Shown here one piece after another: positions 35,433 to 44,427 of a stretch of DNA of 64,000 nt (position 1 is the stretch's first letter; every line of letters begins with the position of its first letter). The stretch is from Flavobacterium hankyongi. GTDB lineage: Bacteria; Bacteroidota; Bacteroidia; Flavobacteriales; Flavobacteriaceae. The notes below the pieces were generated by a model. It saw only the letters and a list, made by a program, of their open reading frames with translations. It was not told the DNA's origin and ran no database searches. A program made the position numbers and the translations under genes. The stretch lies in assembly GCF_036840915.1 (NCBI RefSeq), contig NZ_CP085725.1, positions 2,666,001-2,730,000 of the forward strand. The letters are read 5' to 3'.

Positions 35433-37295
35433 ATGAAAAAAATATATATAGCTATAGGTTTTGCGTTTGTAATATCTACTACAAGAGCGCAAAATAAAGA
35501 AACTAAAGTAGCAGATCAACTTTTTAATCGTTATGAGTTTGTTGATGCTGCAAAGGAATATTTAAAGCTTAATGATAAAGGCAAAGCAGATGCTTACGTT
35601 TTTAAACAGTTAGGTGATTGTTATTACAATGTTTTTAACTCTATTGAGGCTGAAAAATGGTATTCACAAGCAATAACATCTCAACAGGATGCGGAAACAT
35701 ATTTTCGTTATGCAGAAATGCTAAAAGCTAACGGAAAGTACGATGAGGCAAATGCTGCTATGAGTAAATTTGCATCATTAGCTCCCAATGATCAAAGAGC
35801 TAGTAATAAGAATCAGTTAAATGAAATTATTGCGCTATCTAAGAAATTTGATGTTAAAGCAGTTCCAACTAGTTCTAAGTATTCAGATTTTGGAGCTTTT
35901 TTGAAAGATCAAACCGTTTATTTTGCTAGTGCTAGAAACACAGCAAGAAAAACATATGATTGGAATGATCAACCTTATTTAGATATTTATAAAGCTGATT
36001 TTGTTGATGGTCAATTAAATGCTATCGCAACTCCAGTAGATGAAATTAACTCTTCTTATCATGAAGGTCCAGTCACTATAAGCGCTGATGGAAATACAAT
36101 GTATTTTTCTAGAGAAAGTTTTTTTGATAAAAAGTTCGTGAAAAGTGCTGATAAGAAAACTAAACAAGGAAAAGTTAATATTTTTAAAGCTACTAATGTT
36201 GATGGGAAATGGTCAAACATAACTCCAGTTTCTTTCAATAGTAAAGAATTTAATACAAGTAGTCCTTCACTAAGTAAAGATGGAAGTACTCTTTATTTTA
36301 TTTCTGATATGCCAGGAAGCATAGGAAAAACAGATATTTGGAAAGTGGCAGTAAATAGTGATGGTACTTTTGGTACTCCAGAAAATCTTGGACCAAATGT
36401 AAATACTGAAGGAAACGAATTGTCTGTTTTTATCGCAGATGACAATATCCTTTATTTTGCTTCAAACGGTCGTGGTGGATTAGGAGGTCTTGATGTCTAT
36501 GCTTATGACACAACTAAAGGTTCTGAGCCAATTAATCTTGGTAAGCCTGTGAACAGTGAAAAAGATGATTTCGGGTTTACTTTCAATCAAGACAAAAACA
36601 TTGCCTTCTTATCAAGTAATAGAGATGGTGGTGCGGGTGATGATGATATTTACCTTGCTATTCCAGTTTGTAATATCGATTTAATGGTTAATGTTAATGA
36701 TGTTAAATCTGGAGCTGCTGTATCTGAAGCTAAAGTTAGCGTTATGGGAGGAAGTCAAAATGGTCTAGCTAACGGACTTTCAAATGAAATGGGGAAAGCT
36801 AATTTCCAGTTTGAATGTGAACAGGCAAAAACAATTACTGTCTCTAGAAACGGTTATTATGATGAAACTTTGACTGTGCCTCAACAAAAAGGAGAAATTG
36901 CTTTAAATGTAAGTTTAAGGCCAATTGAAGCTATTGTAACGGAGACTGAAGTTATTTTAAATAACATCTATTTCGATTACAATAAAAGTAATATTACTCA
37001 ACAAGGTGCATCTGAGTTAGATAAATTAGTTGCAGTTATGAATCAATATCCAGAAATGGTAATTTTTGCTAAATCACATACTGATTCACGTGGTAATGAT
37101 AAATATAATATGAGTTTATCTGACCGAAGAGCAAAAGCTACAGTTCAATATGTAATTTCTAAAGGAATTGCTAAAGAAAGAATAACAGGACAAGGATTTG
37201 GTGAATCTGAACCAAAAGTATTGTGTGGTGATAATTGTACTGAAGAAGAGTATGCTCAAAACCGTCGTTCAGAATTTATGATTGTTAAGAAATAA
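35433..37295 (+). CDS. TPR, beta-propeller and OmpA-domain envelope protein
   Basis: A 620-aa protein with a signal peptide (AFVISTTRAQ). Residues 25-130 are TPR-like helices. Residues 150-410 contain PD40/WD40-like propeller repeats (YFASARNT, MYFSRESF, LYFISDMPGS, LYFASNGRGGLGGLDVYAYD). Residues 415-500 form a carboxypeptidase-like beta module. Residues about 509-620 are an OmpA peptidoglycan-binding domain (IYFDYNKSNI, then SHTDSRGNDKYNMSLSDRRA). This is the architecture of PorE-type proteins that tie T9SS to the cell wall. It is the last gene of the cassette, closed by a terminator. Confidence 0.9.
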   Translation: MKKIYIAIGFAFVISTTRAQNKETKVADQLFNRYEFVDAAKEYLKLNDKGKADAYVFKQLGDCYYNVFNSIEAEKWYSQAITSQQDAETYFRYAEMLKANGKYDEANAAMSKFASLAPNDQRASNKNQLNEIIALSKKFDVKAVPTSSKYSDFGAFLKDQTVYFASARNTARKTYDWNDQPYLDIYKADFVDGQLNAIATPVDEINSSYHEGPVTISADGNTMYFSRESFFDKKFVKSADKKTKQGKVNIFKATNVDGKWSNITPVSFNSKEFNTSSPSLSKDGSTLYFISDMPGSIGKTDIWKVAVNSDGTFGTPENLGPNVNTEGNELSVFIADDNILYFASNGRGGLGGLDVYAYDTTKGSEPINLGKPVNSEKDDFGFTFNQDKNIAFLSSNRDGGAGDDDIYLAIPVCNIDLMVNVNDVKSGAAVSEAKVSVMGGSQNGLANGLSNEMGKANFQFECEQAKTITVSRNGYYDETLTVPQQKGEIALNVSLRPIEAIVTETEVILNNIYFDYNKSNITQQGASELDKLVAVMNQYPEMVIFAKSHTDSRGNDKYNMSLSDRRAKATVQYVISKGIAKERITGQGFGESEPKVLCGDNCTEEEYAQNRRSEFMIVKK

Positions 37296-37311
37296 TTCTC
37301 TGATAACAAAT

Positions 37312-37342
37312 AAAAAAACCCATCCTTGTGATGGGTTTTTTT
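37312..37342 (+). terminator. Terminator after the ompA-family gene
   Basis: A stem AAAAAAACCCATC/GATGGGTTTTTTT with a 5-nt loop, ending in a T run. Confidence 0.9.
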
Positions 37343-37589
37343 ATTTACAATTTTTTATAGATCTACTTAAATATAAAAAACAGATCTTATTATTTTTAAT
37401 TGAAGAAAGCTTAAAAGTTAGAAATTTTATAAAGACAAGGTAACCTAAGATTCAAAGCAATGTAAAATCATCAATTAATTCTATTTCTTCAAAGTACAAT
37501 TTTAATTTACGAACGGATAAATGCAACGTTTAGCATTTTTTAATGTGTATTTTCTATATTTTTATTTTGTTGATATAAAATATAAAAGA
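37343..37589. other. Gene-free AT-rich spacer with a small hairpin
   Basis: No open reading frame of note. At 37519-37541 a short stem AAATGC/GCATTT precedes a T run on the plus strand, like the end of a small RNA, but no clear promoter for it is seen. The rest is featureless AT-rich DNA. Confidence 0.3.
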
Positions 37590-37613
37590 AAAGCCACGCA
37601 ATTGCGTGGCTTT
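37590..37613. terminator. Terminator of the TonB receptor/lipoprotein operon
   Basis: A perfect palindrome AAAGCCACGCAA/TTGCGTGGCTTT, 28 nt past the minus-strand stop at 37641. The outer arms resemble the suf-region terminators, with a different core. Confidence 0.8.
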
Positions 37614-37640
37614 ATTAAATAACTTAATAATCTCTTATAG

Positions 37641-38948
37641 TTAGTTTACTTTAACATTATCAACACGCCATTGTGCAGCTGCTGTATTAGTAGAAGTATA
37701 TCTAAAAGCAATTCTTACATTGTTTTTGCCAGCATATGAATTTAAAGATATATTGCCAGAATTTAACCAAGCAGTACCTGTTGCAACATTAGCAGTTATT
37801 TTAGTCCATGTAGCGGTTGAAGGTAAACCAGCTAAATAATTAGTAGAAACATAAACCTCTAATGCATTTCCTGAAAATGGTCTTGCTGAATCAAAGTTTA
37901 ATGTTGCAGTAGTAAGACTACTGAAATCTAAAATTGGAGAAATTAACCAATCATCATTTTCTTTTGCACCACCTGAAAATCCATTCATGTCAGCACATCT
38001 TCCTGGGTTTCCGTTAGAGGCATTAAGAGTCCAGTTTTGAGCTCCTAGAACACTAACTTTTGACCAATTATTCCAATCTGTAGTGAATGTTTCATTAAAA
38101 GGGAGTGTTCCATGAGGTATAACTCTTTCTTGTGTTAACCTTATATCTGTTTCATAACGAACCATAAATTGGAAGTCTGAATTATATTTTGATAATACTC
38201 CTCTTATTTTTCCACTTCCAAACGGAACAGTGTTACCTGTAAATGGTGCAAAACTACTGAAACGGATTATTCTTGAAATTCCTGTGCCTCCATTTGTAGC
38301 TACTAATAAATGATTTGTTGCACCGCCTCCTGAATCAACATCATAATACGTTCTGTTTATAGAGCCATCATTAAATTGTACTGGTTCTAAATCTATTAAT
38401 GTATTTTGATTAGCATCTGTATAAGCGGCGTCTAAAGTTAAGGTTCTTGTCATGCTATCTTCACTTACAACTGTAGCAGAAGGGAATAAATGATCTCTCC
38501 ATTTATTAACTGGTATTCTACCAATAGAACCTTCAAATGGATATCCAATTTGCATAGAACCAAATACTTTGGCAATATATAATCCTTCTAATTTAATGTA
38601 TACTTTTCTTCCAGGATTAAATCCTTCTATGAATAAACTTACATCGTCAATAGGTATGCTAAATCCAACTGGATTACCTGTTGTAGGTATTGTTTGAAAA
38701 GATACCGTCTTGTAAAAATTACCGTTTTTATCACTAGAAGTTACATATGCTTCAATGATGTCGTTTCCTGTATACTCTGTAGGTGTAGTTGTAGCTGCTG
38801 CGTTTATGTCTTCTACAGTTTTAGTAGGAGTCATTTCATAAGTTTTTAATGGGTTAGTTGGCTCATCAAAATCTTCTTTTACACAGCTTGTTATAATTCC
38901 AGCTGCAAAAACTACCAAAAGTATTGGTTTAATAAATATATTCTTCAT
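37641..38948 (-). CDS. DUF5689 and choice-of-anchor J lipoprotein
   Basis: A 435-aa lipoprotein starting at ATG 38948 (MKNIFIKPILL), with the lipobox AAGIITSC. Residues about 55-275 are DUF5689: NDIIEAYVTSSDKNGNFYK, then GRKVYIKLEGLYI and the GRIPVNKWRDHLF segment. Residues about 280-435 are a choice-of-anchor J lectin-like domain (NDDWLISPILDFSSLTTA, final VDNVKVN). DUF5689 looks like an OB-fold ligand binder and I recall it beside secreted nucleases. It is the third gene after the TonB receptor and probably acts at the cell surface with it. Ligand unknown. Confidence 0.82.
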   Translation of the reverse strand: MKNIFIKPILLVVFAAGIITSCVKEDFDEPTNPLKTYEMTPTKTVEDINAAATTTPTEYTGNDIIEAYVTSSDKNGNFYKTVSFQTIPTTGNPVGFSIPIDDVSLFIEGFNPGRKVYIKLEGLYIAKVFGSMQIGYPFEGSIGRIPVNKWRDHLFPSATVVSEDSMTRTLTLDAAYTDANQNTLIDLEPVQFNDGSINRTYYDVDSGGGATNHLLVATNGGTGISRIIRFSSFAPFTGNTVPFGSGKIRGVLSKYNSDFQFMVRYETDIRLTQERVIPHGTLPFNETFTTDWNNWSKVSVLGAQNWTLNASNGNPGRCADMNGFSGGAKENDDWLISPILDFSSLTTATLNFDSARPFSGNALEVYVSTNYLAGLPSTATWTKITANVATGTAWLNSGNISLNSYAGKNNVRIAFRYTSTNTAAAQWRVDNVKVN

Positions 38949-38961
38949 AACAACTGTTTTA

Positions 38962-39576
38962 TTAATTATAAACTTTAACATTATCGATTTGGTATGAACC
39001 ATCCAGAGATGTATTAGTTCCAGAACCTTTTACTTTGAAAGCAATATATGCTTTGCCACTATAGCTAGACAAATCTATTATACCAGATTTTATAAATTGA
39101 AAATATGTACTAGATGTTGTAGGTAATGTAGCTTGTAAAGTCGTCCAAGTGGCTGTTGTTACATTTGTACCGTCGAAATCTGTAGAAATTAATGCTTCTA
39201 ATGAGTTAGAAGCACTAGTAACATATGATTGGGAAGACTCGAAAGAAAGTTTTTCACCTTCTTGTTTGTCTAAATCTATAGCTGGAGAAATCAACCACGC
39301 AACATTTACTGGTTCATTGGATTGGAAAGATGAAAATTCAGCATAAAGGTTTCCACTGTATTCTTGAGCCTTCCATTTTGCAGTTCCAGTTTCTGCATAA
39401 TTTGTCCATCCTGGAGTGATAAGGATTTCATTATCTACTCCTCCTCTAGAAAAATCTTCGTTAAGGATTAGTGGCTTAAGATTAGGGGTTGTAATATCGT
39501 CCTCAGGAGAACAACTGCTAAGTCCTAATGTTGAAGCTACTAATGCTACAAAAAGAGTTGTTTTATTTATTTTCAT
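38962..39576 (-). CDS. Choice-of-anchor J lipoprotein
   Basis: A 204-aa lipoprotein from ATG 39576 (MKINKTTLFVALVAS); an earlier in-frame ATG would overlap the receptor gene and lacks a signal. The lipobox is LGLSSC. The mature part is one choice-of-anchor J domain: an opening ILNEDFSRGG, a central VAWLISPAIDLDKQEGEKL, and a final GSYQIDNVKVYN. It resembles the C-terminal half of the next gene's product, so the two may have arisen by duplication. It lies 13 nt after the TonB receptor gene, which makes co-transcription very likely. Confidence 0.8.
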   Translation of the reverse strand: MKINKTTLFVALVASTLGLSSCSPEDDITTPNLKPLILNEDFSRGGVDNEILITPGWTNYAETGTAKWKAQEYSGNLYAEFSSFQSNEPVNVAWLISPAIDLDKQEGEKLSFESSQSYVTSASNSLEALISTDFDGTNVTTATWTTLQATLPTTSSTYFQFIKSGIIDLSSYSGKAYIAFKVKGSGTNTSLDGSYQIDNVKVYN

Positions 39577-39589
39577 AACAATATGCTTT

Positions 39590-42403
39590 TTAGAAATTAA
39601 TATAAACGTTAACGAAGTATGTTCTTCCGTAACCGTAAAAATATTTAGGAGCGAATGCAGGTGTGCCACTTGATACATCTTGATTTAACTCTCTAAAGTT
39701 TGCATTTCTTGCTTGTTCAAAACCTCCTGTTTTGTATTTAGTGTCAAATACGTTATTAACTGAAGCGAAGAATCCAAAAGTGTTTCCTGAAATTCTCCAA
39801 GATTTACCTCCTGTTAAATTTACTAAATAAAAGTCAGCAAATTTCTCTTGTTTTAATAATTCTGCCGCTCTTTCTTGAGTTGCTTCAGGAAAAGGATCTC
39901 CATTTGGATCCATTGGGTTTTTAAAGAAATTATCAGTTCTTAATAAAGAAGAAATATCTAAATAGTTATTTGCTAAATAGTTTCCGTTAGCTCCTATCCA
40001 CCAGAATTTAGGATCTCTATATTCAATACCAAATGAAGCAGCAGTTTGCGGTCCACCAGCTAATCTGTATCCTTTTAAATGAGCTCTACCAAAATCAATA
40101 GTTGGATTAGTGTTTGTAGGAGAAGCTAAATTATCGTTATTAAGAGTTACATGAGGATCATTGTTATAAGTGTATTCTCCATAAGCAGCGTTTGCTGTTA
40201 GCTTAATAGTAGATGTAAGTTGGTATTCAATTCCTAACTCACCACCAATGTTTAATTTTTCAATATCAGTAACTGATTCTGCAACGAATGCATCACCACC
40301 ATCACCACCATCATCGCCAAAAATACCTTCCCCAAAGAAGAATGAAGTTTCTGATGCGTTTTGGGTTTTTGAATAGTATCCTGTTAATCTTGACTTGAAT
40401 TTAGGAGTTCTGATGATGTAACTAGCGTCAAAACTTGTTATTTTTTCGTTTTTAACACCTTCAAGAACATTATCATTTAATCTTGCATTAGGAAATACAT
40501 CTCTTAAATTTGGAGCTTGAGTCATGTAAACTCCATTTAAGCTTAACATATGTTTTCCAGTAATTTTATAAACTAAACCTCCTTTGAAGCCAAAGTTTTC
40601 AAAAATTTGTTTATCACTTTGACCAAATGAATTTGTTGGGTACAATCCATTTCTGTATAAACCTTCTCTTCTGTATTCATTACGGCTATACGTTTGTGCT
40701 AAGTAAAAATCAATGATATTGTAGTTAAATTTGAATTGAGTAAACGCATTAAATGTGTTTGCCAATAAATTATAGTTATAACCAAAAGTATCTCCAACAA
40801 CTACTTTTCTATTAGGGTTGTTTAAGTCAGATTGTTGTTCTGAACCACTTTGGAAATTATCATAATCTTTAAAATAATCACCACCTAATAAATCTAATAA
40901 GTTTTGGAAATTATGTGATTTTAATTTTCTAAAAGTTGCACCAGCATTTAAAGAAATATTATCTGCAACTTGTGAGTTTAAGATTGTATTTGCTACCCAA
41001 AGTTTATCATCTGTTCTGTCTTCATATAAAATATATGAACTATTTTTTTCAACACCATCAGGATTAGTGTTGGCTGCATACATTGCATCCCAGTTCAACT
41101 GTCTTTGAGTATAGAATCTTGCATTGTTTGCTAAAGCTATGTTTGCAGGATCATCACCTTGCCAATCAGAGTAATCAGATAAGCTATATCTTGAAGTGTA
41201 ATAACTTGGTAAGTTTTGATAATAAGTAGGGTCAGGATTTCTAGCTCCTTGGTAGTCTATACGGCTATTTCCAATACTACCAGTTTGGTGCATCAAATTA
41301 GTGTTTAAGTTTGTTTTGTCAGTAATTTTCCAATAGTGACTTAACATTAAAATAGGTTCTTCTAATCTTTTAACACGAGAATTTCTTTTTTCTCCATTTT
41401 GTAAACCCCAATATGAGTTGTATTCAATTCCAGCAATTCTATTTACTTCATCTGAATTAGGAGAGTTTTTTCCTCTGCTATTTAACCCATAAATTGAAGT
41501 GAAGTTTAATGCATGTCTATCCCCAAGTTTCTTTTCAACACTTGCAAAAAATGAGTTCGCACTGTATGTTGTTCCTTCAAAATAACCTTCTTGAGCCCAT
41601 CTTCTACTTGCTGAAACAACAAAAGCCCATCCATCTTTGTTAACACCTGAAGCATGTGTTCCCATCATTCTCCAGTTGTAGTTTGTGTTTGTTCCAGAAA
41701 ATGAAATTCTTGAACCTGGTCTGTAAATTGAAGCACGTGTATTTATTTCTTGAGTTCCTAAAATACCACCAAAAGTGTAATCTGATGGAGCAGAACCCAT
41801 AGTGAATTCTTGATTTCTAGTAGCATCATTTAAGCCACCCCAGTTACCCCATTGAGGTCTTCCATCATAAATTTTATTCATTGGAACACCATTAATCATA
41901 GTGCTAGCATACTGATTGTCAAGACCTCTAACTCTAAATCTAGCTTGACCCCAGTTAAAAGCTGCTGCTTGTTGAAAAGCATCACGTGAAGCTTGTAGTA
42001 AACCAGAAGTACTTTCTGATCCACTGTTGTCATCACCTAAATCATTTTCAGTAATAGTAACCAAACTAATTTGTTGTTCAGTTGTTTGAGAGTCATCTTC
42101 TAAAACAACAATTCCTAAATCAAGAATTTGATTTTTAACAACTTCAATTGGTAATAATTGCTCTTTATAACCATCACTTTTAATTTTTAGCAATTGGCTA
42201 CCTACAGCAACATCTTTAAAAATAAATTTACCGTCAGCATCTGTTAACTGAGTTAAATTTGTGTTTTGAATTGATGCTACCACGTTACGTAATGGATTTT
42301 GTGTTTTAGCATCAATTACCTTTCCAGAAATTCCAGTAGGTTGCTGTGCAAAAACAAAAAAAGCATGCAATACAAAAATTGTACTTAAGACAAGTTTTTT
42401 CAT
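39590..42403 (-). CDS. TonB-dependent outer-membrane receptor
   Basis: A 937-aa receptor with a signal peptide (LHAFFVFAQ). Residues about 22-105 are a carboxypeptidase-like regulatory domain (ISGKVIDAKTQNPLRNVVAS). Residues 120-240 are the plug (RFRVRGLDNQYASTMINGVP). The rest is a 22-strand barrel that ends with the aromatic FVNVYINF. A negatively charged Gly-Asp stretch (GIFGDDGGDGGDAF) lies in an outer loop. No SusD gene follows; instead two lipoproteins with anchor-J and DUF5689 domains do. It probably imports a ligand those lipoproteins bind. Nucleic-acid products are a guess from the neighbouring nuclease-family gene. Confidence 0.92.
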   Translation of the reverse strand: MKKLVLSTIFVLHAFFVFAQQPTGISGKVIDAKTQNPLRNVVASIQNTNLTQLTDADGKFIFKDVAVGSQLLKIKSDGYKEQLLPIEVVKNQILDLGIVVLEDDSQTTEQQISLVTITENDLGDDNSGSESTSGLLQASRDAFQQAAAFNWGQARFRVRGLDNQYASTMINGVPMNKIYDGRPQWGNWGGLNDATRNQEFTMGSAPSDYTFGGILGTQEINTRASIYRPGSRISFSGTNTNYNWRMMGTHASGVNKDGWAFVVSASRRWAQEGYFEGTTYSANSFFASVEKKLGDRHALNFTSIYGLNSRGKNSPNSDEVNRIAGIEYNSYWGLQNGEKRNSRVKRLEEPILMLSHYWKITDKTNLNTNLMHQTGSIGNSRIDYQGARNPDPTYYQNLPSYYTSRYSLSDYSDWQGDDPANIALANNARFYTQRQLNWDAMYAANTNPDGVEKNSSYILYEDRTDDKLWVANTILNSQVADNISLNAGATFRKLKSHNFQNLLDLLGGDYFKDYDNFQSGSEQQSDLNNPNRKVVVGDTFGYNYNLLANTFNAFTQFKFNYNIIDFYLAQTYSRNEYRREGLYRNGLYPTNSFGQSDKQIFENFGFKGGLVYKITGKHMLSLNGVYMTQAPNLRDVFPNARLNDNVLEGVKNEKITSFDASYIIRTPKFKSRLTGYYSKTQNASETSFFFGEGIFGDDGGDGGDAFVAESVTDIEKLNIGGELGIEYQLTSTIKLTANAAYGEYTYNNDPHVTLNNDNLASPTNTNPTIDFGRAHLKGYRLAGGPQTAASFGIEYRDPKFWWIGANGNYLANNYLDISSLLRTDNFFKNPMDPNGDPFPEATQERAAELLKQEKFADFYLVNLTGGKSWRISGNTFGFFASVNNVFDTKYKTGGFEQARNANFRELNQDVSSGTPAFAPKYFYGYGRTYFVNVYINF

Positions 42404-42457
42404 AAATAAAATTAAATTAATTTACTTTTTCCTACCCATTTTTAAAAAGCAGGGCGA

Positions 42458-42465
42458 CAAATGTA
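42458..42465 (-). promoter_or_regulatory. -7 box of the TonB receptor operon
   Basis: TACATTTG on the minus strand (42465 to 42458), 54 nt before the receptor ATG. It stands back to back with the promoter of the nuclease-family gene. Confidence 0.5.
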
Positions 42466-42485
42466 CATTTTTTAATAATATTATT

Positions 42486-42493
42486 TACTTTTG
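42486..42493 (+). promoter_or_regulatory. -7 box of the secreted nuclease-family gene
   Basis: TACTTTTG, 44 nt before the ATG at 42538. The -33 element is not clear. Confidence 0.5.
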
Positions 42494-42537
42494 GCGAGAA
42501 AATTGTAAATGATTTTACAAAAAAATAATGTAAATAT

Positions 42538-43644
42538 ATGAAAATTAGAACTTTTATTTGCCTGTTTATCATGGTGATAGGTTATTCCGCTTCAGCACAA
42601 AAAGCTAAACAATATGATGTGCGAACAGTGGCTTTTTACAACTTTGAGAATTTATTTGACACCATAAATGGACCAAATAATGATGAAGAATGGTTGCCTG
42701 ATGGAGCGCAAAATTGGACAGGAAAAAAATATAAGAAAAAACTCGATAATTTAAGTCGTGTTTTGTCAGAAATTGGTACTAGTGATCAACAAAAAGCTTC
42801 TCCAGTATTAATAGGCGGATGTGAAATTGAGAATAGAGGAGTTTTAGAAGATTTGGTTAAGCACCCCAATTTAATTGATAAAGGTTATGGGATTGTACAT
42901 TTTGACTCTCCAGATAAGCGTGGTATAGATGTTGCTTTATTATATCAAAAGAAACATTTTCAGCCTACAAGTTATGTAAATATACCTTTGTACATATACA
43001 ATAAAAAGTCTTCATCTAAAGAGAAAAAAGATGAAGAAGAAAAAACAGATGATGCAGTTCAAGTTGATAATTCCACAAATAGAGTATTTACAAGAGATCA
43101 ATTATTAGTAACTGGATTATTAGATGGAGAAGAGATAAATATTATTGTGAATCACTGGCCATCTCGTTCTGGAGGTGAGAAAAAAAGTAGTCCTTTCCGT
43201 GAGGCAGCTGGAAGATTAAATAGACAAATTATTGACTCTATCATTAAAATTAAACCTAATGCTAAATTTATTACAATGGGAGATTTAAATGATGGATCAT
43301 ATAATAAAAGTGTAAAAGTTGAACTAGGTGCAAAACTTAAAAAAACCGAGTTAGAAGTGCCTAGAGATATTTATAACCCATTTGAACAAATGTTTAAAGA
43401 AGGTAACGCAACACTTTTCCATAGAGATGCAGGTGATATTTTTGACCAAATCATGGTTTCTGAACAATTTGTCAAAGCTAACTATACTTCATGGACATAT
43501 TGGAAAGCGGGAATTTATAATAAATCCTACTTGATTCAAAAGGAAGGTCAATATAAAGGTTATCCCCTTCGACACACAGCGAATGAAGTTGGATTTAGTG
43601 ATCACTTCCCAGTTTACATTTACTTGATAAAAGAATTTAAATAA
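42538..43644 (+). CDS. Secreted endonuclease/exonuclease/phosphatase family enzyme
   Basis: A 368-aa protein with a signal peptide (CLFIMVIGYSASAQ). The EEP fold is shown by the opening VAFYNFENLFDT, the catalytic Glu in GGCEIENRGVLEDL, IIVNHWPSRSGG (conserved His), TMGDLNDG (Asp and Asn), and the closing FSDHFPVYIYL (Ser-Asp-His). A Lys/Glu-rich insert (residues 158-178) sits between strands. Family members cut DNA or RNA or remove phosphates from lipids; being exported, it probably acts in the periplasm or outside. It is divergent from the TonB receptor operon. Confidence 0.88.
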   Translation: MKIRTFICLFIMVIGYSASAQKAKQYDVRTVAFYNFENLFDTINGPNNDEEWLPDGAQNWTGKKYKKKLDNLSRVLSEIGTSDQQKASPVLIGGCEIENRGVLEDLVKHPNLIDKGYGIVHFDSPDKRGIDVALLYQKKHFQPTSYVNIPLYIYNKKSSSKEKKDEEEKTDDAVQVDNSTNRVFTRDQLLVTGLLDGEEINIIVNHWPSRSGGEKKSSPFREAAGRLNRQIIDSIIKIKPNAKFITMGDLNDGSYNKSVKVELGAKLKKTELEVPRDIYNPFEQMFKEGNATLFHRDAGDIFDQIMVSEQFVKANYTSWTYWKAGIYNKSYLIQKEGQYKGYPLRHTANEVGFSDHFPVYIYLIKEFK

Positions 43645-43649
43645 TAACT

Positions 43650-43674
43650 AATCCCGATTCGTTCGGGATTTTTT
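43650..43674 (+). terminator. Terminator after the nuclease-family gene
   Basis: A stem AATCCCGA/TCGGGATT with a 5-nt loop and a T run from 43669. Confidence 0.88.
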
Positions 43675-43702
43675 ATTTTATAACTTTACTTAAAAAAAAG
43701 TC

Positions 43703-44230
43703 ATGTCAGTAAAAAAACCATTCAACCTTAATAAATGGATTGAAGAGAATAGGCACCTTCTTAAACCGCCAGTTGCAAACAAGAATTTATATGTAGAATC
43801 GGACGATTATATTGTGATGGTTGTTGGCGGACCGAATGCCCGCAAAGATTATCATTATAACGAGACCGAAGAATTGTTTTACCAACTTGAAGGTGAAATC
43901 ATTGTCAACATTCAGGAAAATGGAGAAAAAAAATCAATGAAACTTTCGGCTGGCGATATGTATCTTCATCCTGCAAAAGTCCCACATTCACCAAATCGTA
44001 CCGAAGGTTCCATAGGTTTGGTTATAGAGCGTAAAAGAACCGAAGGGAAAGATGGTCTGCTTTGGTTTTGTGATAATTGCAATCATAAATTACATGAAGT
44101 CTATTTTGGTTTAAACGATATCGAAAAAGATTTTCTACAACACTTCAAGGATTTTTATACATCCGAAGAAAAAAGAACTTGCACTAAATGTGGTACATTA
44201 ATGGAAACCGATTCTAGATTTATTAAGTAG
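43703..44230 (+). CDS. nbaC: 3-hydroxyanthranilate 3,4-dioxygenase
   Basis: A 175-aa cupin enzyme that opens the ring of 3-hydroxyanthranilate in the kynurenine pathway, on the way to quinolinate and NAD or to full tryptophan breakdown. The iron ligands are in YHYNETEEL (His, Glu) and PAKVPHSPNR (His). The C-terminal rubredoxin-like zinc site of the bacterial form is complete: CDNC near residue 126 and CTKC near 161. The length is typical. The next gene is an aldehyde dehydrogenase with its own promoter. Confidence 0.95.
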   Translation: MSVKKPFNLNKWIEENRHLLKPPVANKNLYVESDDYIVMVVGGPNARKDYHYNETEELFYQLEGEIIVNIQENGEKKSMKLSAGDMYLHPAKVPHSPNRTEGSIGLVIERKRTEGKDGLLWFCDNCNHKLHEVYFGLNDIEKDFLQHFKDFYTSEEKRTCTKCGTLMETDSRFIK

Positions 44231-44385
44231 CAATTTCCTGCTTTACACTTTAGTTTTTTTATAAATAGCAACAATTGTTGATGATAACAAGAGCTCCAGT
44301 TATCGCTTTGTAATCACCACAATTGCAAACTATTTATTTCAAAAAGCTATCGTTGCAATTAGGGCTAAATATTCGAAAAAAAACA

Positions 44386-44393
44386 TACATTTG
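44386..44393 (+). promoter_or_regulatory. -7 box of the aldehyde dehydrogenase gene
   Basis: TACATTTG lies inside the longer in-frame extension of the gene, 35 nt before ATG 44428. It supports the later start. Confidence 0.5.
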
Positions 44394-44427
44394 CACAAAT
44401 ATAACAAAACAAGAAAAAAAAGTTACA

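Noticed and set aside
38949..39002. Upstream extension of the DUF5689 lipoprotein
   Set aside because: It would place the lipoprotein signal in the interior; ATG 38948 starts directly with it.
44323..44427. 35-codon extension of the aldehyde dehydrogenase
   Set aside because: It contains the TACATTTG promoter box and unlike residues; the family starts at MSTIAQQFG.
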